Source of the DNA: Xanthobacteraceae bacterium
Lineage (GTDB): Bacteria; Pseudomonadota; Alphaproteobacteria; Rhizobiales; Xanthobacteraceae
Length of the DNA: 7,442 nucleotides
Assembly (NCBI GenBank): GCA_019746355.1
Contig: JAIESC010000304.1
Location: 1-7,442 of the forward strand
Direction of reading: 5' to 3'
Shown here: piece by piece, positions 1-5,426 of the stretch
Layout of the letters: each line of letters starts with the position of its first letter
How positions within the stretch are numbered: the first letter of the stretch is position 1
The notes under the pieces: generated by a model
What the model was told of the DNA's origin: nothing
Databases searched by the model: none
Seen by the model: the letters and a program-made list of their open reading frames with translations, nothing else
Position numbers and translations under genes: made by a program

Positions 1-47
1 TGCCGGTGCGCGGGGCGTCAGGGCTCATTTCGCTATATAGAGGGAAA

Positions 48-78
48 AACGTCCGATAATGCAACATTATCGGACGTT
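48..78. repeat. Perfect 14-bp inverted repeat with 3-bp centre
   Basis: The left arm AACGTCCGATAATG (48-61) is the exact reverse complement of the right arm at 65-78, separated by CAA. Pairing resumes for two more bases on each side after one mismatch. The left flank is A-rich and the right flank T-rich (79-85), so the transcript could form a bidirectional terminator-like hairpin ending an upstream gene outside the window. The same geometry, read as 12-bp arms around a 7-bp centre, also fits a dimeric operator or a tyrosine-recombinase core site. The repeat is directly visible; its role is inferred. Confidence 0.85.
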
Positions 79-152
79 GTTATTTCTCGACAGGCGCGGC
101 GGTTTGATGCGAAATCCGTTGCCATAAGCGCCGCGCTGAATCATGCTGCGGC

Positions 153-1097
153 ATGGCCTCACGCGCGCGAATCCTCCCCGAGCCGCCGCCGACGTTCGCG
201 CCGGCGCCGTCCTGGCTGCGGCGGCGCGCGCCGCCCGACACCGTCACGGAAGCCGTGTTTTACGCCGGCGCGGCGCTGGCGGCGCTGCATCCGATTGCCC
301 GAGACGAGCACAAGCTTGGCCTGCTTTGGCGGCAGCGCCTTGCGCTGTCGTGCGCAGCCACGCTCGCCCGCCAGGGCGGGCGCACGGAAGACGAAGCAAC
401 GCTGCGCGATCACTGGTATCTGCGCAAGCCGGGCGACGACCCCGGTCCGGGCGGCCGCATCCTCGACGCCTGGCGCCGGCTCGCCGAACGCGCGACGAGC
501 GACGAGAAGGAGTGGATCTGGGCCGTGGCGCCCTCGCTCGGCCATTCCCTCAACTCGCTGCCGATCGAGATCGTCGAGCTCGCCGGCCGCCACACCAAGC
601 GGGCGCACGCCATGCCGGTGCTCGCCGCCGCCGAGATCATCGCGGCGAGCGGACGTGTCCTTCCGGACGAGGGGCTGCTGCCGCTGTGGCTCGCCGACGC
701 GGTCATCGCCCACCAGCTTCGCTGGCCGGCGCCGGTGCCGCTGCTCGCGGCGCATCTGTCACGCGGCGCGCTGCGCAAAGCGCCGCAGCACCTCGAGGGC
801 GAGACCGTGTTCATGAGCGCGCTCTGCACGGCCTACGCGACGGCGGCCGTCACGGCGATCGACCTCTACAACGATCTCGCCCGCCGGGCGACGCGCCTTC
901 TCGCGGTCGCACCGAAGCTGCGCGGCAGGGACGCCGACCTCACCGTGTCCGTGCTGATGAGCGAGGATGCCCAGCCCGCCGAGCAGGGCAAATCGGCGAG
1001 CGACCGATCCAGCCGACGTCTGTTCGAGCGCCTGGTTTCGCTCGGCGCGGTGCGCGAGCTGACCGGCCGCCCGACCTTTCGCCTCTACGGGCTCTGA
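153..1097 (+). CDS. DUF1403 family protein
   Basis: This is a 314-residue, Ala/Arg/Leu-rich, probably helical cytoplasmic protein with no visible signal peptide or membrane segment. It matches the style of the DUF1403 family: an N-terminal proline-rich stretch (9-28), an LLWRQRLAL segment (57-65), a GRTEDEATLRD...RKPGDDPGPGGR block (76-102), and the conserved end AVAPKLR (251-257) followed by SRRLFERLVSLGAVRELTGRPTFRLYGL (287-314). Family function is unknown. I recall members near ScpB-like genes and tyrosine recombinases on alphaproteobacterial plasmids and islands, but no recombinase is visible here. ATG at 153 is the first usable start after the in-frame stop at 105-107, and it lacks a clear Shine-Dalgarno site. 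The next gene begins 18 bp downstream, so cotranscription is likely. Family assignment is by recognition of the conserved C-terminus. Confidence 0.88.
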   Translation: MASRARILPEPPPTFAPAPSWLRRRAPPDTVTEAVFYAGAALAALHPIARDEHKLGLLWRQRLALSCAATLARQGGRTEDEATLRDHWYLRKPGDDPGPGGRILDAWRRLAERATSDEKEWIWAVAPSLGHSLNSLPIEIVELAGRHTKRAHAMPVLAAAEIIAASGRVLPDEGLLPLWLADAVIAHQLRWPAPVPLLAAHLSRGALRKAPQHLEGETVFMSALCTAYATAAVTAIDLYNDLARRATRLLAVAPKLRGRDADLTVSVLMSEDAQPAEQGKSASDRSSRRLFERLVSLGAVRELTGRPTFRLYGL

Positions 1098-1103
1098 CTT
1101 TTT

Positions 1104-1109
1104 GGGGAG
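1104..1109 (+). promoter_or_regulatory. Ribosome binding site selecting the TTG start of the ScpB-like gene
   Basis: GGGGAG lies 6 bp before the TTG at 1116. It supports this non-ATG start over the in-frame ATG at codon 28, which would remove the first 27 residues. Confidence 0.65.
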
Positions 1110-1115
1110 ATTGAT

Positions 1116-1808
1116 TTGGGCCGGCGCGCGCGACCGACGGAGGATCTCGACACCGAGCTCGCCGACCTGCCGCCGGAGCTGCGCTGGCGCGAATGGATGG
1201 GCCGCGTCGAGGCGGTGATCTTCGCCTCGCCCGCGCCGGTGACGCGCGAGGTTCTGGCGCGCGTCGTCGGCGGCGACTGCAATATCGATCTGATCATCGA
1301 CGACATCCGCGGCGAGCTGCGCGGACGCCCCTACGAGCTGGTCGCGGTCGCCGGCGGCTGGCAGCACCGCACCCGCAAGGTGTTCGCCACGGCGATCCGA
1401 ACCGCGACCGGCTTAGGCGACCAGGTGCGGCCGCTCTCCCAACAGGAGAGCCTGATCCTGATGTGCATCGCCTACTATCAGCCAATCACCCGCGGCGAGC
1501 TCGGCCACTTCTTCGGCAAAGAGGTCAGTCGCGATCTGATCGCCCACCTGCGCGGCCTTGGCTTCATCGCCTCCGGCCCGCGCGCGCCCCAGCCCGGCGC
1601 GCCCTACACGTATGTCACCACGACCGGGTTCCTGTCGCACTTCGGCTTCAACACGCTGCGCGATCTGCCGGACATGGAGATGCTCGAGGACGCCGGGCTG
1701 CTCAGCAAGGACAAGCTGTTGGCGGGAGAGTTTCCGGACCCCCTTCCGGAAGATGACGAAGATCGGGACGATGACGAAGAAGCTGCAGATCGGACAGAGA
1801 CAGGCTAG
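1116..1808 (+). CDS. scpB: ScpB-like segregation and condensation protein (orphan)
   Basis: This 230-residue protein has the two winged-helix layout of ScpB. ScpB is the accessory subunit that, with the kleisin ScpA, regulates the SMC complex in chromosome organisation and segregation. Family signatures are VEAVIFASPAPVTREVLARVVG (31-52), AVAGGWQHRTRKVFA (77-91), the conserved LSQQESLILMCIAYYQPITRGEL (107-129), a YTYVTTTGFLSHFGFNTLRDLP stretch (164-185), and a DE-rich tail (212-222). The canonical IRG sequence after QPITR is replaced by HFFGKEV, a sign of a divergent paralogue. No scpA or smc is present in the window, whereas housekeeping scpB usually follows scpA. It sits 18 bp after the DUF1403 gene, starts with TTG, and its end overlaps the next gene. 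The most likely role is element maintenance or DNA-structure regulation; family membership is well supported, the specific role is inferred. Confidence 0.88.
   Translation: MGRRARPTEDLDTELADLPPELRWREWMGRVEAVIFASPAPVTREVLARVVGGDCNIDLIIDDIRGELRGRPYELVAVAGGWQHRTRKVFATAIRTATGLGDQVRPLSQQESLILMCIAYYQPITRGELGHFFGKEVSRDLIAHLRGLGFIASGPRAPQPGAPYTYVTTTGFLSHFGFNTLRDLPDMEMLEDAGLLSKDKLLAGEFPDPLPEDDEDRDDDEEAADRTETG
1752..1780 (+). repeat. Two 11-bp direct repeats in the scpB/HEPN gene overlap
   Basis: GATGACGAAGA occurs at 1752-1762 and 1770-1780 with an 18-bp period. In the scpB frame it encodes part of the acidic DDE-rich tail; in the next gene's frame it gives two candidate ATG starts (1753 and 1771), each followed by Thr-Lys. 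Confidence 0.8.
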
Positions 1809-2640
1809 CCGCATTTGCCAGATGTCGGCGGCTGATCGGCTTGCGTTTATCGCCGAAGGCCTTCCGATCATCCACGCCAGCGCGATGGGGTTCTGGTCGG
1901 CCTCCGCGGAGCTGCGAGAGAAACCGCGGGAGGCGGAGGTGCTCGAGGGATTTGCCAAAGAAGAAGCGGCGAAGACTCTCATCCTGCTCGATGCTGTGCG
2001 CTGTCCCGAAAATCGGGTCGCCGGCAAGCTCAACAAATTGCTCCGCTGGTTCTACGGCCACCACCAGCGGCTGATCGTCGCCCAGCTCGCAGAGTGGTGG
2101 TCCCCCAATGTCGCGGATCTTCGGAAATCGGTCGAGCCGTTGCGCAAAGTCCATGATCTCGAGGGCAACATGGGCGAATTCATCGTGCCGAACTCCACCC
2201 TCTATCGACGCGAGAGCAAACTCTACGCCGACGTCGAGGCCTACGAGGATGGCACGCCGGTCTGGAATGCGCCCGTCGTCCACCCAACCGGCTTCCCAGC
2301 GCACATGCCTGCCGTTGTGCAGGTTGTCGACGCGATGGCCGCATGCGGAATGTTTTCGCTGGCGGGGCTTAAAGCCGCGTCTGAGGTTTGGGGGCGGCTT
2401 GAGTTTCAGGAGACCGAGACGTTGCAGGATGCGGAGCGCCTGACGCAGGAACTATTGGCGCGGTTGATTGCCGATGGTCTGCCGAGCGAATCTGCCACGC
2501 AGGATCACGTCAACGTATTGTACCGGCACTGGCCGTTGCCGATGTACAATGTCGATCTCGATCCGATCCCTGTGACACTCGAGGAGCTGAAAGCCGAGCA
2601 GGAACGCCTCTACTGGGCGGAGGTCGGCGATCCCCGGTGA
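1753..2640 (+). CDS. AbiV-like HEPN-domain protein, putative abortive-infection effector
   Basis: With the start at 1753 this protein has 295 residues. The first 115 or so look like an AbiV/HEPN fold: an alpha-helical segment MSAADRLAFIAEGLPIIHASA (24-44), then GFAKEEAAKTLILLDAV (66-82), which resembles the 'EElgKa' helix of AbiV proteins, then RWFYGHH (98-104), which fits the HEPN RNase motif R-x4-6-H. HEPN proteins are commonly metal-independent RNases; AbiV blocks phage translation in Lactococcus. The C-terminal 150 or so residues are unfamiliar, with an Asp/Glu-rich helical end (273-291). Starts at 1753, 1771 and 1822 are all possible and none has a strong Shine-Dalgarno site, so translation is probably coupled to scpB, which it overlaps by 56 bp. 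A ligase gene follows after 24 bp. Membership in the HEPN/AbiV group is moderately supported; antiphage action is inference. Confidence 0.65.
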   Translation: MTKIGTMTKKLQIGQRQASRICQMSAADRLAFIAEGLPIIHASAMGFWSASAELREKPREAEVLEGFAKEEAAKTLILLDAVRCPENRVAGKLNKLLRWFYGHHQRLIVAQLAEWWSPNVADLRKSVEPLRKVHDLEGNMGEFIVPNSTLYRRESKLYADVEAYEDGTPVWNAPVVHPTGFPAHMPAVVQVVDAMAACGMFSLAGLKAASEVWGRLEFQETETLQDAERLTQELLARLIADGLPSESATQDHVNVLYRHWPLPMYNVDLDPIPVTLEELKAEQERLYWAEVGDPR

Positions 2641-2652
2641 GCCGGTCGGGGC

Positions 2653-2660
2653 AGGGGAGG
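2653..2660 (+). promoter_or_regulatory. Strong ribosome binding site for the ligase gene
   Basis: AGGGGAGG, rich in Shine-Dalgarno bases, ends 4 bp before the ATG at 2665 and fixes that start. Confidence 0.7.
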
Positions 2661-2664
2661 TGGA

Positions 2665-3672
2665 ATGTCGCGTAAAGCGAAAAAGACCGACGATCCTGCT
2701 ATCGGTCGGCCGCCCAACTGGATCAAGCCGCAGCTCACGCGCCTCGTCGAGCATGCACCCGACGGCTCGGCGTGGCTTCACGAGATCAAGTTGGACGGAT
2801 ACCGCATGCATGCACGCATCGACGGCGCTGATATCCGGCTTCTGACCCGGACGGGACTCGACTGGAGCCATCGCTACCGGACGACAATCTCGGCGCTTCG
2901 TGCGCTGCCTCTGCAAAACGCTTATCTTGACGGGGAGCTCTGCGCGGTCCGGTCGGATGGCGTGACATCCTTCAGCCAGCTGCAGGCCGCGATGGACGAG
3001 GGCCGAACGGGTGAGCTCGTCTACTTCGCGTTCGATCTTCTGTTTCTGAACGGCGAAAGCATAGCGCACCGGCCGCTCATCGAGCGCAAGACGCGCCTGC
3101 AAACTCTCCTCGCGACGCAACGGCCAAGACTTCTGTTCAGCGACCACATCGTTGGAGGCGGCCCCCAATTTTACGAACACGCCTGCCGGATGACGCTCGA
3201 GGGCGTCGTATCCAAGTGCGTCGACCGAGCATATGCGCCGGGCGATCGCGGTCTCTGGGTCAAGTCGAAATGTCTCAACCGCGAAGAATTCGTCGTCGTC
3301 GGATGGACCGATCCGACAGGAAAGCGGCCGCACATTGGCTCACTTCTCCTCGGCTACTACACCGAGAATGGAAGCCTGCGATATGCCGGCCGGGCCGGCA
3401 CGGGGATCACGGTCGCCGAGCTCAAACGATTGGCTCGGCGGCTCGCGCCTCTGAAAAGAGCGCGCATGCCGCTCGATGTCCCTCCGCCGCGTGAGAGTCG
3501 CTACGGTACGCCGCTGGAGCTCTCCCGAGTTCATTGGGTCAAGCCGGAACTCGTGGTCGAGGTGACGTATCTCACTTGGACGGAAGATGGCCTGTTGCGC
3601 CAGGTTTCGTACCAAGGTGAGCGCCAAGACAAGCCGGCGCGGCAAGTCAAACGGGCGGCGCCTCACACCTGA
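2665..3672 (+). CDS. Stand-alone ATP-dependent DNA ligase (LigD/LigC ligase-domain type)
   Basis: This 335-residue protein seals DNA nicks or ends through an enzyme-AMP intermediate. Nucleotidyltransferase motifs are complete and in order: motif I EIKLDGYR (40-47) with adenylated Lys42, an RTG motif (62-64), motif III LDGEL (88-92) followed by YFAFDLLFLNG (120-130), motif IV LEGVVSK (178-184), and motif V WVKSK (198-202). An OB-fold follows (roughly 205-325), including REEFVVVGWTDP, YAGRAGTGIT and the late HWVKPELVVEVTYLTWT...LRQVSYQGER segment. The length matches a ligase core alone; the primase-polymerase and 3'-phosphoesterase domains of full LigD are absent, and no ku gene is in the window. 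It probably belongs to the extra ligases common in rhizobia, used in end joining or gap repair. It lies 24 bp after the HEPN-like gene and has a strong ribosome binding site. Confidence 0.93.
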   Translation: MSRKAKKTDDPAIGRPPNWIKPQLTRLVEHAPDGSAWLHEIKLDGYRMHARIDGADIRLLTRTGLDWSHRYRTTISALRALPLQNAYLDGELCAVRSDGVTSFSQLQAAMDEGRTGELVYFAFDLLFLNGESIAHRPLIERKTRLQTLLATQRPRLLFSDHIVGGGPQFYEHACRMTLEGVVSKCVDRAYAPGDRGLWVKSKCLNREEFVVVGWTDPTGKRPHIGSLLLGYYTENGSLRYAGRAGTGITVAELKRLARRLAPLKRARMPLDVPPPRESRYGTPLELSRVHWVKPELVVEVTYLTWTEDGLLRQVSYQGERQDKPARQVKRAAPHT

Positions 3673-3832
3673 TCAGTACGCGCGATTCGCAACAGTCTGC
3701 AAGAGCTGATTTCCCCTAGCTCTAGTCACGCCCCGGCTGGCTGCCCTGTGGGGGAAGACGGTAATCTTCCCGACGACACCGATTCTCGGATGAGACATCC
3801 CAGAGAGCGGAACGCTCGGGACAAGGTGAACG
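3673..3832 (+). other. Intergenic leader upstream of dnaB with short hairpins
   Basis: No gene is seen in this 160-bp gap. It contains several short perfect inverted repeats: AGAGCT/AGCTCT (3702-3707, 3718-3723), GGGAAGA/TCTTCCC (3752-3758, 3765-3771), CCGA/TCGG (3779-3782, 3786-3789), GGATG/CATCC (3788-3792, 3796-3800) and GAGCG/CGCTC (3805-3809, 3813-3817). None is followed by a T-tract, so none is a convincing intrinsic terminator. AAGGTGA at 3823-3829 is the likely ribosome binding site of dnaB. No promoter stands out. Confidence 0.5.
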
Positions 3833-5320
3833 ATGGCAGAAGCAGCGACGAGGTTTGAAGCGATGCGGACGTCGCTCCCGGCGATGCCGCATAACATCGA
3901 AGCCGAGCAGGCCCTGTTGGGCGCGATTTTCATCAACAACGATGCGTTCTATCGCGTGTCGGACTTCTTGAAATCCGATCACTTCTTTGAGCCGCTGCAT
4001 CGCGCGATTTTCGACGTGATGGTCAGCTTGATCGAAGCAAACAAAATCGCGAGCCCGATTACGGTCAAAACCTTTCTTCCGGCCGACCTGGATATCGGCG
4101 GACTGTCGCTCTCGCAGTATCTCGCGCGCGTGGCGGCCGAAGCGACGACCGTGATTAACGCGGCGGATTATGGTCGCTCCATCTACGACTTGGCGACCCG
4201 GCGCGAGTTGATCAACATCGCGGACGACATCCGCGACGCGGCGTTTAATTCAGCCGTTGACTCCGCGCCGCGCGAGCAGATCGAACATGCGGAACAGCGT
4301 CTCTACGAGGTCGCAGAAACGGGTCGGTTCGGCAGCGGATTCGAGACATTTGACGCTGCCCTGACACAAGCGATCGACAACGCCGCTCTCGCCTATCAGT
4401 CCGATGGGAAACTCTCGGGCCTGCCGACAGGTCTCAAAGACCTCGATGCAATGATGGGAGGGCTCCAGCCCTCGGACCTGATCATTATTGCCGGCCGACC
4501 CGGCATGGGCAAAACATCGCTCGCCACGAACATCGCCTACAACGTCGCTAAAGCCTATGAGGCGCCTGTTGCGAGCGCTGGCTCTCCACAAGTCCGTTCC
4601 GGAGGGATCGTTGCCTTCTTCTCGCTCGAGATGTCATCCGAACAGCTCGCGACGCGCGTCATCGCAGAGCAGTCGGAGATTTCGTCTTCAAGCATCCGGC
4701 GCGGCGAAATATCAGAGAACGACTTCGATGCGTTGCTCCAGCGACGGCAGCAGATTCGACGCATACCGCTTTTTATCGACCAGACGGGCGCTCTTACCAT
4801 CGGCCAAGTGGCTGCTCGTGCGCGACGTCTGAAGCGACAGCGTGGCCTCGATCTGATTGTCGTCGACTACATCCAACTCATGCAAGGTGTGACGCAACGT
4901 GCTGCGCAAAACCGCGTACAGGAGGTGGCGGAGATCACAACCGGCCTGAAGGCGCTCGCCAAAGAACTTAACGTCCCGATCGTCGCGTTGTCGCAATTGT
5001 CACGAAACGTCGAGAACCGGGAAGAAAAGCGCCCGCAACTATCTGACCTCCGCGAGTCGGGTTCGATTGAACAGGACGCTGACGTCGTACTCTTTGTGTA
5101 TCGCGAAGAATACTATCTGAAGAATCGAGAGCCGACGCCCGGCACCGATGCTCACATGAAATGGGAAGTTGAGCTTGAGACATCGCGGGGCAAGGCTGAA
5201 ATTATCATCGGGAAGCAGCGGCACGGGCCTACGGGCACCGTGAATCTGTCGTTTCAGGGTGAATTCACCCGATTTGCTGATCTTGTTCACGCGAACAGAG
5301 TTCCATTTCAGGGGTCCTAA
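3833..5320 (+). CDS. dnaB: Replicative DNA helicase DnaB
   Basis: This 495-residue protein is a full-length DnaB, the hexameric helicase that unwinds the replication fork and recruits primase. The N-terminal domain begins with MPHNIEAEQALLGAIFINNDAFYRVSDFL (18-46). The RecA-like domain carries Walker A GRPGMGKTS (221-229), FFSLEMSSEQLATR (262-275) with probable catalytic Glu266, Walker B LIVVDYIQLM (341-350) with Asp345, SQLSRNVE (387-394), the RPQLSDLRESGSIEQDAD stretch (400-417), and KQRHGPTG (461-468) with the probable arginine finger Arg463. The extra loop after Walker A (243-258) is usual in alphaproteobacterial DnaB. All motifs are intact. The neighbourhood (ligase, toxin-antitoxin) is unlike the usual chromosomal setting, so this is probably an additional, element-borne copy. 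The ATG at 3833 follows AAGGTGA at a 3-bp spacing. Confidence 0.97.
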   Translation: MAEAATRFEAMRTSLPAMPHNIEAEQALLGAIFINNDAFYRVSDFLKSDHFFEPLHRAIFDVMVSLIEANKIASPITVKTFLPADLDIGGLSLSQYLARVAAEATTVINAADYGRSIYDLATRRELINIADDIRDAAFNSAVDSAPREQIEHAEQRLYEVAETGRFGSGFETFDAALTQAIDNAALAYQSDGKLSGLPTGLKDLDAMMGGLQPSDLIIIAGRPGMGKTSLATNIAYNVAKAYEAPVASAGSPQVRSGGIVAFFSLEMSSEQLATRVIAEQSEISSSSIRRGEISENDFDALLQRRQQIRRIPLFIDQTGALTIGQVAARARRLKRQRGLDLIVVDYIQLMQGVTQRAAQNRVQEVAEITTGLKALAKELNVPIVALSQLSRNVENREEKRPQLSDLRESGSIEQDADVVLFVYREEYYLKNREPTPGTDAHMKWEVELETSRGKAEIIIGKQRHGPTGTVNLSFQGEFTRFADLVHANRVPFQGS

Positions 5321-5351
5321 ACGCCACGACGCCGCCCGTCCTGTGGTACAT

Positions 5352-5387
5352 ATGGGAGAAATGGGACAAACTGGACAAATGGGCGAC
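5352..5387 (+). repeat. Four tandem 9-bp repeats in the toxin-antitoxin promoter
   Basis: Consecutive units ATGGGAGAA, ATGGGACAA, ACTGGACAA and ATGGGCGAC fit a consensus ATGGGACAA with one to three changes each. The third unit overlaps the candidate -35 element, so these may be operator half-sites for the antitoxin or another regulator. Confidence 0.75.
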
Positions 5388-5400
5388 GACGCTCTATATT
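5372..5400 (+). promoter_or_regulatory. Candidate sigma70-type promoter of the toxin-antitoxin operon
   Basis: TGGACA (5372-5377, five of six matches to TTGACA) and TATATT (5395-5400) are separated by exactly 17 bp. The start point would be near 5407, about 20 bp before the antitoxin ATG at 5427. Assignment rests on consensus matching only. Confidence 0.6.
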
Positions 5401-5415
5401 CGGGTACGACCCGAA
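5399..5415. promoter_or_regulatory. Perfect 7-bp inverted repeat, candidate autoregulatory operator
   Basis: TTCGGGT (5399-5405) and ACCCGAA (5409-5415) flank ACG. The repeat covers the end of the -10 element, the predicted start point and the edge of the ribosome binding site (AAGGAG, 5414-5419). A bound repressor would block transcription, as expected for autorepression by an Xre-type antitoxin; binding is inferred. Confidence 0.55.
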
Positions 5416-5419
5416 GGAG
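5414..5419 (+). promoter_or_regulatory. Ribosome binding site fixing the antitoxin start
   Basis: AAGGAG lies 7 bp before the ATG at 5427. Upstream in-frame starts, such as the ATG at 5352, lack such a site and would place the promoter and repeats inside the coding region. Confidence 0.75.
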
Positions 5420-5426
5420 AACGTCG

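Noticed and set aside
143..1114. 323-residue plus-strand frame overlapping the DUF1403 gene
   Set aside because: It is Arg/Ala-rich low-complexity translation of a GC-rich gene in the wrong frame; the 153-1097 frame has the recognisable family C-terminus.
1558..1752. Upstream extension of the HEPN-like gene to a start at 1558
   Set aside because: The extension is Arg/Ser/Pro-rich and lies within the conserved ScpB C-terminus; the overlap would be about 250 bp with no ribosome binding site.
2452..3333. 293-residue minus-strand frame opposite the HEPN-like and ligase genes
   Set aside because: No recognisable domain, and the plus strand carries intact ligase motifs over the same bases; it is an antisense shadow.
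3752..3771. Intrinsic terminator after the ligase gene
   Set aside because: The GGGAAGA/TCTTCCC stem is short and has no T-tract after it.
5259..5426. Upstream extension of the antitoxin gene, reading MGEMGQTGQMGDD from the 9-bp repeats
   Set aside because: It overlaps the dnaB end, lacks a ribosome binding site, and contains the promoter and operator-like repeats; ATG 5427 with AAGGAG is better.
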